Source of the DNA: Cupriavidus sp. D384
GTDB taxonomy: Bacteria; Pseudomonadota; Gammaproteobacteria; Burkholderiales; Burkholderiaceae
Assembly: GCF_001652915.1 (NCBI RefSeq)
Contig: NZ_BBQI01000008.1
Span: forward strand, 62,001-126,000
Direction: 5' to 3'
DNA length: 64,000 nt
The position numbers were made by a program, and so were the translations under genes. Positions 25,146 through 33,949 of the stretch are shown here, piece by piece. Below the pieces are notes generated by a model that was not told where the DNA came from, searched no databases, and was given only the letters and a program-made list of their open reading frames with translations. The stretch's first letter is position 1, and each line of letters opens with the position of its first letter.

Positions 25146-27161
25146 ATGACTCTTGCAGGGAAGCTGATGTGGACGCCCACGCAGGCGTTCGCCGACGGCA
25201 GCCAGCTGGCCGCCTTCATGCACTGGCTGCGCCGCGAGCGTGCGCTGGATTTCCGCGACTACGCCAGTCTGTGGCAGTGGTCGGTCACCGATATCGAGGC
25301 ATTCTGGCAAGCCATCGTCGACTATTTCGACGTGCGCTTCGACACGCCGGCCAGCGCCGTCCTGGCCCGCCGCGCCATGCCCGGTGCACGCTGGTTCGAA
25401 GGCGCCACGCTCAACTACGTCCAGCAGGTATTCCGCCACGCCGGCACAGGCCCGGCCCGCGCACGCACGGCCATCCGCCATGCCGGCGAGGCGCAGCCGC
25501 TGGCCGACATCAGCTGGGATACGCTTGAGGCCCAGGTGGCCTCGCTGGCGCACGCGCTGCGCCAGATGGGCGTGACGCGTGGCGACCGCGTGGCGGGCTA
25601 CCTGCCGAACATCCCGGCAACCGTCGTGGCCTTTCTGGCCACCGCCAGCATCGGCGCCATCTGGTCGGGCTGCGCGCCGGACATGGGCCAGGTGGCCGTG
25701 ATCGACCGCTTCCGGCAGATCGAGCCGAAGGCGCTGATCGCGGCGGACGGCTACCGTTATGGCGGCAAGGCGTACGACCGCGCACCCGTCATCGCCGATC
25801 TGGTGGCCGCCCTGCCCTCGCTGACCGATATCGTGATCGTGCCGACGCTGGGCAGCGATATCGACGCGGCCATCGGCGGCGCCAACACTCATCTGCGCCG
25901 CCACGCATGGGCCGATGTGCTCGCGCACGACGTACCGCTGCAGGTGGATCCGGTGCCGTTCGACCATCCGCTGTGGATCGTCTACTCGTCGGGCACCACG
26001 GGCATGCCAAAGCCAATCGTGCACGGCCAAGGCGGCATCGTGATCGAGCAGCTCAAGCTGATGGCCTTCCACAACAACCTGGGCGCCGACGACGTATTTC
26101 ACTGGTACAGCAGCAGCGGCTGGATCATGTGGAACGCACAGGTGGCCGGCCTGCTGCTGGGCACGACCATCGCGCTGTACGACGGCAATCCGGCGTGGCC
26201 CGATGCCGGCGTGCTCTGGCGTTTCGTTGACGAGGCCCGCGTGACGATGTTCGGCGCCGGCGCCGCGTTCTTCACCAACTGCATGAAGGCGGGCGTGGAG
26301 CCGACGCAGATTGCCGATGTGTCGCGTCTGCGCGGCATCGGCTCCACCGGCTCGCCGCTGTCGGAAGATGCCTATGCCTGGATCTATGCCCATGTCCGCG
26401 AGGACGTCTGGCTGGCGCCGATGTCGGGCGGCACCGATTTTGCGGGATCGTTCGTGGCGGGCTGCCCGGTGCTGCCGGTACACGCCGGCGAGATGCAATG
26501 CCGGTGCCTGGGCGCCAAGGTGGAAGCGTTCGACGAGCACGGCCACGCGCTGATCGACGAGGTGGGCGAACTGGTCTGCACCGAGCCGATGCCGTCGATG
26601 CCGCTGTTCCTGTGGGGCGATGCCGATGGCAAGCGCTATCGCGACAGCTACTTCGACGTGTACCCGAACGCCTGGCGTCATGGCGACTGGATCCGCATCA
26701 CGCCACGCGGCGGCGCCATCATCTACGGGCGCTCCGACGCCACGATCAACCGCCACGGCATCCGCATGGGCACCAGCGAGCTGTATCGCGTGGTGGAGGA
26801 GTTGCCCGAAGTGCTCGACAGCATGGTGGTCGACCTCGAATACCTGGGGCGCGAATCGTATATGCCGCTGTTCGTGGTGCTGCGCGACGGCATGGCGCTG
26901 GACGATGCCCTGTGCGACGCCATGCGTGCCCGCATCCGCGTGGCGCTGTCTTCCCGGCACGTGCCGAACGAGATCGTGCAGGTGCCCGGCGTGCCGCGCA
27001 CGCTGTCGGGCAAGAAGATGGAAGTCCCCATCAAGAAGCTGCTGCTGGGCCATGCGCCGGACCGGATCGCCAATCCGGACGCAATGGCCAATCCGGACTG
27101 TCTGGCGTGGTACTTCGCCTATGCAGCCGACTATCTGGCGCGCCAGCCGCGCGTGGCCTGA
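25146..27161 (+). CDS. aacS: Acetoacetate--CoA ligase (acetoacetyl-CoA synthetase)
   Basis: ATP-dependent activation of acetoacetate to acetoacetyl-CoA, a salvage step of ketone-body/PHB turnover. The 671-aa length is typical. ANL-superfamily motifs: the P-loop WIVYSSGTTGMPKPIVHG, the AacS-typical YSSSGWIMWNAQVAGLLLGTTI and MSGGTDFAGSFVAGCPVLPV, the hinge DWIRITPRGGAIIYGRSDATINRHGIRMGTSE, and the C-terminal catalytic lysine in TLSGKKMEVPIKKLL. A GGAGGAGA site precedes the ATG. PHB depolymerase lies nearby, consistent with polyhydroxybutyrate metabolism. Confidence 0.94.
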   Translation: MTLAGKLMWTPTQAFADGSQLAAFMHWLRRERALDFRDYASLWQWSVTDIEAFWQAIVDYFDVRFDTPASAVLARRAMPGARWFEGATLNYVQQVFRHAGTGPARARTAIRHAGEAQPLADISWDTLEAQVASLAHALRQMGVTRGDRVAGYLPNIPATVVAFLATASIGAIWSGCAPDMGQVAVIDRFRQIEPKALIAADGYRYGGKAYDRAPVIADLVAALPSLTDIVIVPTLGSDIDAAIGGANTHLRRHAWADVLAHDVPLQVDPVPFDHPLWIVYSSGTTGMPKPIVHGQGGIVIEQLKLMAFHNNLGADDVFHWYSSSGWIMWNAQVAGLLLGTTIALYDGNPAWPDAGVLWRFVDEARVTMFGAGAAFFTNCMKAGVEPTQIADVSRLRGIGSTGSPLSEDAYAWIYAHVREDVWLAPMSGGTDFAGSFVAGCPVLPVHAGEMQCRCLGAKVEAFDEHGHALIDEVGELVCTEPMPSMPLFLWGDADGKRYRDSYFDVYPNAWRHGDWIRITPRGGAIIYGRSDATINRHGIRMGTSELYRVVEELPEVLDSMVVDLEYLGRESYMPLFVVLRDGMALDDALCDAMRARIRVALSSRHVPNEIVQVPGVPRTLSGKKMEVPIKKLLLGHAPDRIANPDAMANPDCLAWYFAYAADYLARQPRVA

Positions 27162-27188
27162 GCGGCGCGGCTGGCAGGCGGCCCGGCG

Positions 27189-27845
27189 TCAGAACTCCAC
27201 GTCGAGTTCGCTGATCTCGTCGGGCTCCTCGCGCGCCGCGCCAATCCACTCCTGCATTTCCGGCATCGCCAGGATGGTCTTGCAGAACTCCACCAGCGGC
27301 GCCTCCAGCTGCACGCCATAGGTGACGAAGCGGGTGACCACCGGCGCATACATCGCATCGGCCACGGTGCGATGCTTGCCGAACAGGTAGGGGCCGCCGT
27401 AGCGCGTCAGGCATTCGGTCCAGATCGTGGTGATGCGGTCGATGTCGGCCTGCGCACGCGACCACACCTTGAGGCCCGGGAAATGGCCCTTGAGGTTCAT
27501 CGGCAGCGCCGCGCGCATCGCGGCAAAGCCGGAGTGCATCTCGCCGCAGATGGCGCGGCAATGGGCCCGCGCAACCAGTTCGTCGGGCAGCAGCCGGGCC
27601 TTCGGCTTGATCTCGTTGAGGTATTCGGCAATCGCCAGCGTGTCCCACACGGTCACGCCCTGGTGGCGCAGGCAGGGCACCAGGATCGACGGCGAGAGCA
27701 GCAGGATTTCGGCGCGCACGGCGGGATCGTCGGGCGGCACCAGCACCTCCTCGAATTCCAGCCCCGCAAAGCGCGCGAGCAGCCAGCCGCGTAGCGACCA
27801 CGATGAATAAGTCTTGCTGCTGATGGTCAGGGTTGTCTTGGCCAT
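27189..27845 (-). CDS. Glutathione S-transferase family protein
   Basis: A 218-aa GST. The N-terminal thioredoxin-like domain reads MAKTTLTISSKTYSSWSLRGWLLARFAGLEFEEV, with SSWSLRG at the active-site position (Ser), then SPSILVPCLRHQGVTVWDTLAIAEYLNEI (cis-Pro and Glu-x-x glutathione contacts). The C-terminal helical domain has RYGGPYLFGKHRTVADAMYAPVVTRF. Substrate unknown. The start at 27845 is followed by the standard domain, with GGAGG upstream. It is convergent with aacS. Confidence 0.9.
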   Translation of the reverse strand: MAKTTLTISSKTYSSWSLRGWLLARFAGLEFEEVLVPPDDPAVRAEILLLSPSILVPCLRHQGVTVWDTLAIAEYLNEIKPKARLLPDELVARAHCRAICGEMHSGFAAMRAALPMNLKGHFPGLKVWSRAQADIDRITTIWTECLTRYGGPYLFGKHRTVADAMYAPVVTRFVTYGVQLEAPLVEFCKTILAMPEMQEWIGAAREEPDEISELDVEF

Positions 27846-28126
27846 CTTGCCTCCTCCGCCCCCGGGGCGTAACGTCCGCTTGCAGTATCGGCGGCCCGGA
27901 CGCGTTTCGCCAGTACGCACCCGGGCGGTGCGCCTGCTGCATGGTTGGCACCAGCCCGAAGCGCCTGCCACATCGCGCGCCGGAGCCGCGCGATGGCAAC
28001 GCCACCCGGTGCACCGCGTGTGTTCCGGCGCACGGAACCGATTCCCGATCCGCAACCTGCGTGCCAACATCGAGGGCGATGGCACATTAATTGCGGCGCC
28101 GAGCGTTGCAAGCGGGAGATCGAGCC

Positions 28127-29353
28127 ATGCTCTACCAGGCCTACCAGACATATGCAGACTTGATGCAGCCGGCGTGCTCGCTGGCCGACATCACGGCCAC
28201 GCTGCTCGGCGCATGGCGCCGCGGCGACCAATCCGAGCCGCTGCGCACCCTGCGCGCGGCATGTGAAGTGTTGGCGCTGGCCCGGCTCACCCACTACCGG
28301 CCGCCCTTCGGCATCGACAGCGTGCGCATCCGTGGGCAGGACGTGCCGGTTGTCGAGGAAGTGGTGACGCGTACGCCGTTCTGCACGCTGCTGCGCTTTC
28401 GCCGCGAGGGCGTGCCGCAGCAGCCGCGTGTGCTGCTGGTGGCGCCAATGTCCGGCCACTTCGCCACGCTGTTGCGCGGCACGGTGGAAACCATGCTCCG
28501 CGACCATGACGTCTACATTACCGACTGGCACAACCCGCGCGATGTGCCGCTGGCGTGCGGCCGCTTCGGCTTCGACGAATTCGTGCAGCACCTGATCGCC
28601 TTCCTGCACGCACTGGGCGGCAACACGCACCTGGTGGCCGTATGCCAGCCCACCGTGGCCGCGCTGGCTGCCGCCGCGCTGATGGCCGAGGACGGCGACG
28701 CGATGCAGCCGCCCAGCCTGACGCTGATGGCCGGCCCGATCGACGCCCGCGTGAATCCGACGCGCGTCAACGCGCTGGCCACCAGCCGCCCCATCGAATG
28801 GTTCGAGAGCACGCTGATCGGCAATGTGCCCTGGCGGTTTGCCGGCGCCATGCGGCGCGTGTATCCGGGCTTCGTGCAACTGATTGCCTTCATGAGCATG
28901 AACCGCGAGCGGCACGAGCAGGCGCTGCGCGACCTGTACGAACTGCGCGCCCGTGGCGAACACGCCAAGGCCGATGCCATCCAGGCGTTCTACACCGAGT
29001 ACTTCGCCACGATGGACCTGACGGCCGAGTTCTACCTGGAAACGGTCAGCCTGATATTCCAGCGCTTTCTGCTGGCGCAGGGCCTGCTGGACGTGGGCGG
29101 ACGACGGGTGTCGACGCGCGCCATCCGCCGCACGGCGCTGCTGACCATAGAAGGCGAGCGCGACGATATCTGCGCCATCGGGCAAACCATGGCCGCGCAG
29201 GACCTGTGTTCGAGCCTGCGCCCCTACCTGCGCATGCATCACATCCAGACCGGGGTCGGCCACTACGGCGTATTCAACGGCAGGCACTGGGAGGCGCAGA
29301 TCTACCCGCTGGTGCGCGAAACCATCTACATGAGCGACGACATCCGGCGGTAG
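28127..29353 (+). CDS. phaZ: Intracellular polyhydroxybutyrate depolymerase PhaZ
   Basis: Hydrolyses native cytoplasmic PHB granules. The 408-aa length and sequence match the Ralstonia/Cupriavidus PhaZa family: MLYQAYQTYADLMQP at the N-terminus and MSGHFATLLRGTVETMLRDHDVYITDWHNPRDVPL. The catalytic motif LVAVCQPTVAALAA carries Cys173 as nucleophile instead of Ser, as known for this family. C-terminal HIQTGVGHYGVFNGRHW supplies the His. There is no signal peptide, in keeping with cytoplasmic action. The start at 28127 has GGGAG upstream; an upstream TTG in frame is less likely. Confidence 0.95.
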   Translation: MLYQAYQTYADLMQPACSLADITATLLGAWRRGDQSEPLRTLRAACEVLALARLTHYRPPFGIDSVRIRGQDVPVVEEVVTRTPFCTLLRFRREGVPQQPRVLLVAPMSGHFATLLRGTVETMLRDHDVYITDWHNPRDVPLACGRFGFDEFVQHLIAFLHALGGNTHLVAVCQPTVAALAAAALMAEDGDAMQPPSLTLMAGPIDARVNPTRVNALATSRPIEWFESTLIGNVPWRFAGAMRRVYPGFVQLIAFMSMNRERHEQALRDLYELRARGEHAKADAIQAFYTEYFATMDLTAEFYLETVSLIFQRFLLAQGLLDVGGRRVSTRAIRRTALLTIEGERDDICAIGQTMAAQDLCSSLRPYLRMHHIQTGVGHYGVFNGRHWEAQIYPLVRETIYMSDDIRR

Positions 29354-29434
29354 GCGCCGCGAGCGTGTGGGAGGCCGGCCGCACCAAGCCGGCGCCGCAC
29401 TTGCGCTACGCTTGCGGTTTTCGACACGCCACGG

Positions 29435-30355
29435 ATGCCGACGATGACCACGACACAGCGCTTCCAGGGCCAGGACCTGCTCCGGGTCGGCCATGACGAC
29501 CACTACCTGCTGCTGGCCCCCGCGCACGGCGGGCGGCTCGTACGCTGGGTGCATCGCGGACACGACATCCTCTACTGGCCCGACGACGCGGACTGGACCC
29601 GCGTCGCGAAGGTGCGTGGCGGCAATCCGCTGCTGTTTCCGTTTATCGGCCGGCATTTCGTCGAAGGCGAAGCTGGCCGCTGGCGCGACGGCGCTGGCGA
29701 GGTCCACGACCTGCCCCAGCATGGTTTTGCACGCGACCTGCCGTTTGCCGTCTCGGAACTGTCGGAGGATACCGTCAGCCTGTCGCTGACATCGTCGGAC
29801 CTGACCCGGCCGGGCTATCCGTTCGCGTTTGTGTTCACGGCGACGTATCGGCTGGTGCCCCACGAGCTCGACGTCTCGCTGCACGTCCGCAATACCGGGG
29901 AAGTGGCGCTACCCCCGATGCCTTGCTACGCGGGCCATCATTTCTACTTCGCCCTGCCGCATCAGGCGCGCGGGCAGAGCCGCATCGTCATGCCGCCCGC
30001 TGTGCGCGTGCGTCAGCAGGCCGATGGCAGCCTGACCGCGCCCGAGCCGGGCGAACCCGCCTATCGCGTGGACGATCCGCGGCTGCAGGACACCTTCCAT
30101 GTCCTGCAGGCCACGCCAGGCGATGCTGGCGCTGCGCGACTGGAACTGCCCGCCCGCACGATCGAGATCGCGCTCGATGCCCCAGACGCAGTGCCCTGGT
30201 ATGCCGTGACCACCTGGACCGAGCGCGACGACTCCGACTTCTACTGCGTCGAGCCGTGGCTCGGCCTGCCGAACGCCATCCATCACGGACACGGGTTGCG
30301 ATGGCTGCCGGGCGGGACGGAAGAGACCGCGACGTGCCGGCTGGTCATTCGATAG
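29435..30355 (+). CDS. Aldose 1-epimerase family protein
   Basis: A 306-aa galactose-mutarotase-like beta-sandwich protein. It shows GGRLVRWVHRGHDILYWPDD, RGGNPLLFPFIGRHFVEGEAGRW (Arg/Phe substrate contacts), LPQHGFARDLPFAV (catalytic His of the first motif), CYAGHHFYFALP (second His region) and FYCVEPWLGLPNAIHHG (Glu base). Sugar substrate not deducible. The ATG at 29435 is followed by a second ATG at 29444, and either could start. It follows phaZ after 81 nt on the same strand. Confidence 0.85.
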   Translation: MPTMTTTQRFQGQDLLRVGHDDHYLLLAPAHGGRLVRWVHRGHDILYWPDDADWTRVAKVRGGNPLLFPFIGRHFVEGEAGRWRDGAGEVHDLPQHGFARDLPFAVSELSEDTVSLSLTSSDLTRPGYPFAFVFTATYRLVPHELDVSLHVRNTGEVALPPMPCYAGHHFYFALPHQARGQSRIVMPPAVRVRQQADGSLTAPEPGEPAYRVDDPRLQDTFHVLQATPGDAGAARLELPARTIEIALDAPDAVPWYAVTTWTERDDSDFYCVEPWLGLPNAIHHGHGLRWLPGGTEETATCRLVIR

Positions 30356-30370
30356 CCTCGTCGATCGCCG

Positions 30371-30760
30371 TCAATGCACCAGATGCTCGAAATCGAGCCC
30401 GCCGATCAGCACCGCGGGCTCTGCCTGCGTGCGCGAGTTGAAATCGATCTGCCGGGGTTCCTGCCAGGCATCGAGCTTGGCCGGCAAGGCTTCGAGATAC
30501 GCGTCGAAGCGCACATCGCCACCCGATGCAAACAGGCGGTCCACTTCGAAGCTGTCCCACGATAACGTGATGTCGATCGGATGCGCGTAGCGGCCGCCAT
30601 CAGGCCGGGCCGCCGCCCAGACGCGCAGGCAGGCGGGCTGGTCCGGCGCGGCTGCCGGCAGGATATCCGCATGCAACATGCCGCGGGACAGACGCTGCAC
30701 GCGCTCGACAATGCGCGGGAGCAGATCGGAATTGAAGCGTTGGGCGGGAACTGGATGCAC
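30371..30760 (-). CDS. Conserved hypothetical protein
   Basis: An approximately 129-aa protein from a GTG at 30760 (VHPVPAQRFNSDLLPRIVERV...). The in-frame ATG at 30847 would add a low-complexity Pro/Arg stretch and reach the tRNA promoter, so the shorter form is preferred. The sequence (RIVERVQRLSRGMLHADILPA, AYLEALPAKLDAWQEPR, VLIGGLDFEHLVH) has amphipathic helices, no TM segment and no motif I recognise. It faces the epimerase gene tail to tail. Function unknown; coding status rests on protein-like composition. Confidence 0.55.
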   Translation of the reverse strand: MHPVPAQRFNSDLLPRIVERVQRLSRGMLHADILPAAAPDQPACLRVWAAARPDGGRYAHPIDITLSWDSFEVDRLFASGGDVRFDAYLEALPAKLDAWQEPRQIDFNSRTQAEPAVLIGGLDFEHLVH

Positions 30761-30849
30761 GGGCGGGGGCGTCTCGTGAGGGGGATCGGGTATTGTGCGC
30801 CGGGTTGGGGCGGCGCGGCCACCGGGCGAAACCCGCCGGCCAACCATGC

Positions 30850-30855
30850 TACAAT
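30850..30855 (+). promoter_or_regulatory. Candidate -10 box of tRNA-Gly
   Basis: TACAAT ends 19 nt before the first base of the tRNA, the spacing expected for a transcription start just upstream of the mature 5' end. No clear -35 box was seen. Confidence 0.5.
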
Positions 30856-30874
30856 CCGCCCCCAGTAAGCCATG

Positions 30875-30949
30875 GCGGGCGTCGTATAATGGCCATTACC
30901 TTAGCTTCCCAAGCTAAAGACGTGGGTTCGATTCCCATCGCCCGCTCCA
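30875..30949 (+). tRNA. tRNA-Gly (anticodon CCC)
   Basis: A 75-nt cloverleaf. The acceptor stem is GCGGGCG (30875-30881) pairing with CGCCCGC (30939-30945), then T and an encoded CCA at 30947-30949. The anticodon arm is TTAGC-TTCCCAA-GCTAA, giving anticodon CCC. The T arm has GTGGG-TTCGATT-CCCAT. The short D arm with TATAATGG is typical of tRNA-Gly. Confidence 0.97.
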
Positions 30950-30992
30950 CTTCTTATCTGACAAGCCGCCTCTGGCACCCGGTCAATGGATG

Positions 30993-31018
30993 ACCGGCGC
31001 TCCGCCCGGCGGTTTTTT
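30993..31018 (+). terminator. Intrinsic terminator after tRNA-Gly
   Basis: A GC-rich imperfect hairpin (ACCGGCG...GCCCGGCGGT) is followed by six T residues at 31013-31018, about 45 nt after the tRNA. It ends the tRNA transcript just before the trmB start. Confidence 0.65.
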
Positions 31019-31024
31019 GTTGCC

Positions 31025-31807
31025 ATGCTTCCCCAAGACACGAACACCGACACGCTGCCGGGCGACGACGCCGACGGCGCCAGCGGACAACCTGCAGACG
31101 CCACCCCTGCCAATCCGGGTGACGAGGTCGCGCATCCGCGCCGCATCCGCTCGTTCGTCAGGCGTGCCGGACGCACATCCACCGGCCAGCAGCGTGCCAT
31201 CGACGATCTCGGTCCGAAGTTCATCGTGCCCTACCAGGCCGAGCCACTGGACTGGGCCGCCACGTTCGGCCGCGAGGCACCGTCGATTCTTGAAATTGGC
31301 TTCGGCATGGGCGAAACGACCGCGCATATCGCCAAACTGCGTCCCCAGGACAACTTCCTGGGCTGCGAGGTCCATGAACCCGGCGTAGGCGCACTGCTGA
31401 AGCTGATCGGCGAGAACGATCTGCAGAACGTGCGGATCATGAACCACGACGCCGTGGAAGTCATCGCACATATGCTGACCGAGCAGTCGCTGGACGGCGT
31501 GCATATCTTCTTTCCCGACCCCTGGCACAAGAAGCGCCATAACAAGCGCCGCCTGGTGCAGCCGCCCCTGGTGAAGGTGCTGGCCAGCCGCCTGAAGCCG
31601 GGTGGCTATTTCCATTGCGCCACGGATTGGGAAGAGTACGCGCACCAGATGGTGGAAGTACTGGGCGGCGAGCTGACGCTGGAAAATACCTCGACGGCTG
31701 CCGGCGGATTTGCAGAACGCCCCGATTACCGACCCGTGACCAAGTTCGAAAAACGCGGCGTGCGGCTAGGCCATGGGGTTTGGGACGTGGTATTCCGCAA
31801 GAAATAA
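31025..31807 (+). CDS. trmB: tRNA (guanine-N7-)-methyltransferase TrmB
   Basis: SAM-dependent enzyme forming m7G46 in tRNA. The 260-aa protein has an acidic, poorly conserved N-terminal extension (about 40 residues), then [21 protein letters not shown], the SAM-binding [28 protein letters not shown], the signature [21 protein letters not shown], and the C-terminal PVTKFEKRG. The start at 31025 lies just after the tRNA terminator; an upstream ATG at 30986 would place the terminator within the gene. It follows a tRNA gene and ends at a strong terminator. Confidence 0.95.
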   Translation: MLPQDTNTDTLPGDDADGASGQPADATPANPGDEVAHPRRIRSFVRRAGRTSTGQQRAIDDLGPKFIVPYQAEPLDWAATFGREAPSILEIGFGMGETTAHIAKLRPQDNFLGCEVHEPGVGALLKLIGENDLQNVRIMNHDAVEVIAHMLTEQSLDGVHIFFPDPWHKKRHNKRRLVQPPLVKVLASRLKPGGYFHCATDWEEYAHQMVEVLGGELTLENTSTAAGGFAERPDYRPVTKFEKRGVRLGHGVWDVVFRKK

Positions 31808-31808
31808 G

Positions 31809-31832
31809 AAAGGGGCCCGGAGGCCCCTTTTT
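31809..31832. terminator. Bidirectional intrinsic terminator (trmB/uppP)
   Basis: AAAGGGGCC (31809-31817), loop CGGA, GGCCCCTTT (31822-31830), then TT. It begins 2 nt after the trmB stop and lies 34 nt from the uppP stop on the other strand. Confidence 0.85.
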
Positions 31833-31865
31833 CATGCTGTCGCAGATTTGCGCTTGCGTCGCAAA

Positions 31866-32747
31866 TCACGCGTGCCAGGACACCATACCCGTCCAGGCCG
31901 TCAGCAGCACGATGATCCCGAAGGCAATCCGATACCAGGCGAATGGCTTGAAATCGTGCGTGGCCACGAACCGCAGCAGCCAGCGTACGCACAGGAACGC
32001 CGACAGGAATGCGAACACGAAGCCGATGCCAAAGATGCCCAGGTCGTCGGCCGACAACACCGCGCGCGCCTTGTACAGTTCGTAGACCGTGGCGCCGAAA
32101 ATGACCGGGATCGCCAGGAAGAACGAGAATTCGGTCGCTACCTGGCGCGACAGGCCAAACAGCATGCCGCCGATGATCGTGGCGCCAGAACGCGAGGTGC
32201 CGGGCACCAGGGCGAAACACTGGGCAAGGCCCACCTTCAGGGCATCGCGCCAGGTCAGGTCGTCGATCGATTCGATGCGCGGTGCGCCAGCCTTGGCGGC
32301 TTCCAGCAGCGCATTGCCCTGCGGGTGCGATACCGTACCGCGGCGCCCTTCGCGCCATTCCGCCCAGAGAATCACCACGCCGCCGACAATGAATGCCAGG
32401 GCCACGGTGATCGGGTTGAACAGATGGGCCTTGATCCATTTGCCGAACACCAGCGCCAGGACGATGGCCGGCACCGTGGCAACGATCACGTTGATCGCAA
32501 AGCGCTGCTGCTTCGGATCCGAGACCAGGCCGCCCAGCGCAGCGCCGATACGGCGCCGGAATTCCCAGCAGACTGCCAGGATCGCGCCGAACTGGATCAC
32601 GATCTCGAAGATCTTGCCCTTTTCGTCATTGAAGTCCAGTAGTTGCCCGGCAAGGATCAGGTGGCCGGTGCTGGAAATGGGAAGAAACTCGGTCAGTCCT
32701 TCTACGATGCCGAGAATCACGGCCTTGAGGGCGAGTGCAATATCCAT
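31866..32747 (-). CDS. uppP: Undecaprenyl-diphosphate phosphatase UppP (BacA)
   Basis: Integral membrane enzyme recycling undecaprenyl pyrophosphate to the lipid carrier for peptidoglycan and O-antigen. The 293-aa protein has about eight TM segments. The conserved motif [17 protein letters not shown] is at residues 15-31 and the second, [17 protein letters not shown], contains the catalytic Ser/Arg. It supplies the carrier for the polysaccharide genes further right, although it is not in their operon. Confidence 0.96.
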   Translation of the reverse strand: MDIALALKAVILGIVEGLTEFLPISSTGHLILAGQLLDFNDEKGKIFEIVIQFGAILAVCWEFRRRIGAALGGLVSDPKQQRFAINVIVATVPAIVLALVFGKWIKAHLFNPITVALAFIVGGVVILWAEWREGRRGTVSHPQGNALLEAAKAGAPRIESIDDLTWRDALKVGLAQCFALVPGTSRSGATIIGGMLFGLSRQVATEFSFFLAIPVIFGATVYELYKARAVLSADDLGIFGIGFVFAFLSAFLCVRWLLRFVATHDFKPFAWYRIAFGIIVLLTAWTGMVSWHA

Positions 32748-32826
32748 ATGGACTCAAAAAGTAGGCGCGAATGGCGGCTGGCCCGCCAGCGTTGCCCGAA
32801 GGCATCGCATTATTGTTGCTCTGGAT

Positions 32827-33393
32827 TTACGGCCGATTAATCTTGACGTTAATACCGTCAGGCAGGACGGTGATTGTACCGGGCTCCACGCTGGTGCCGG
32901 CCAACCGCAGCTGCTCGGGCTTGAACGTGTACAACGGATAGTCCTGCAGCAGTTGCTCTGACAGGATACCGCCCAAAGCATTCAACTGGCGTGAAAACTG
33001 GCCTGGCAACCCCTGCACGTCGAACTGCTTGACTTCGGGGTCCTGCAGTACAAGCGAATGGCTGGGCGGGTCGTAACGCAGCGCGCTGTCGAGTGCAAAG
33101 CGCCCGGTCAGCGGCTGGCGGAAAAACAGCCGGTTATCGATCGTGGCATCGAAGCTGACGAGCACACGATTGCGCGTGGAGTCGAGCGCCAGCTGCGGAT
33201 TGGCAAGCTGGATGTCGAACACCTCCATATAGCGCTTGTTGAACGGGAATTTCCTCGCCAGCGCGTCTTGCAGCTGGCTTTGCGAGAATGTGTACTCGCT
33301 GCGGAATACGCTGCAGCCCGCGAGCCAGCCCGTGGCTGCCAGCGCGGTCACACCCGCAGCCGCCAGCCAGCGCCGGCGCGTCATCGCAATCAT
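32827..33393 (-). CDS. DUF1439 family lipoprotein
   Basis: A 188-aa exported lipoprotein: a twin-arginine-like start (MTRRRWLAAAGVTALAATGWLAGC) with lipobox LAGC, so the mature protein starts at Cys27. The mature part (YTFSQSQLQDALARKFPFNKRYMEVFDIQLANPQLAL..., VSFDATIDN...PLTGRFALDSALRYD, GIINVKINRP-like end) matches the DUF1439/YceB lipid-binding-like family. Start: ATG at 33393 or an internal ATG 9 nt later. Role unknown, probably outer-membrane associated. Confidence 0.82.
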   Translation of the reverse strand: MIAMTRRRWLAAAGVTALAATGWLAGCSVFRSEYTFSQSQLQDALARKFPFNKRYMEVFDIQLANPQLALDSTRNRVLVSFDATIDNRLFFRQPLTGRFALDSALRYDPPSHSLVLQDPEVKQFDVQGLPGQFSRQLNALGGILSEQLLQDYPLYTFKPEQLRLAGTSVEPGTITVLPDGINVKINRP

Positions 33394-33419
33394 GCATGCC
33401 TCTCCATCAAACAGCCTGG

Positions 33420-33707
33420 TCAGGCCACTACTGCAGCCGGCGCGGTCGCCTGCTCAAGCCGCGTCAGCCAGACCATCGCTGATTCGCGGGAATTCCCGCA
33501 CATTTCGGCCGACGGACGAAGTCCGCCGCAGAACGCCGGCCGCTCCGGCTGTCCGAACACCGCGCAACGCATGTCCGCCATCAATTGCGCGCACCGCTGA
33601 CCGGCCGGCTTGCCATTCGGCATGCCCGGCAAGGGTGACGTGATGGAAGGCGCGATACAGCAGGCGCCGCAGCCGGCACGGCAGGTGGGTTCAGACTGGC
33701 ACGACAT
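33420..33707 (-). CDS. YkgJ family cysteine cluster protein
   Basis: A 95-aa protein with clustered cysteines typical of the YkgJ family (putative zinc/iron-sulfur binding): [22 protein letters not shown] at the N-terminus, [17 protein letters not shown] in the middle and [14 protein letters not shown] near the end. The pattern CxxGCGACC...CxxL...C...C is complete. Biological role unknown. It shares the minus strand with the lipoprotein gene 26 nt away, perhaps co-transcribed, and is divergent from the TetR gene. Confidence 0.88.
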   Translation of the reverse strand: MSCQSEPTCRAGCGACCIAPSITSPLPGMPNGKPAGQRCAQLMADMRCAVFGQPERPAFCGGLRPSAEMCGNSRESAMVWLTRLEQATAPAAVVA

Positions 33708-33820
33708 GGTGAAGGTTCAGCGGCAGGATGCCGACAATACAATGACGGCGCCGCCAATACGGCGCCACGTCGGCATTGTGCCTGACCCGATCCGCGAGAC
33801 CTGCAACAAAGCGCAACTTG

Positions 33821-33836
33821 AGTAACATGAGTCACT
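33821..33836. promoter_or_regulatory. Candidate operator palindrome upstream of the TetR gene
   Basis: AGTAACATGAGTCACT is a near-perfect palindrome (arms AGTAAC and GTCACT, one mismatch) in the divergent region between ykgJ and the TetR-family gene, where autoregulatory operators usually lie. Inference only. Confidence 0.3.
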
Positions 33837-33949
33837 TTTACCGTTCGTCGCACGCCGCTTGACCCCGCAATTCCGGTCCTCTACATTACTGACCGACAAG
33901 TTATTAATATCGCGATGCATCCCGATGCAATCGCTCTGGCGCCTGTCCC

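Noticed and set aside
23389..27053. Long minus-strand frames opposite ubiD and aacS
   Set aside because: His/Arg/Gln-rich antisense translations with no recognised motif.
27827..29884. Minus-strand frame of 685 codons opposite phaZ
   Set aside because: Antisense to a gene with clear PhaZ catalytic motifs.
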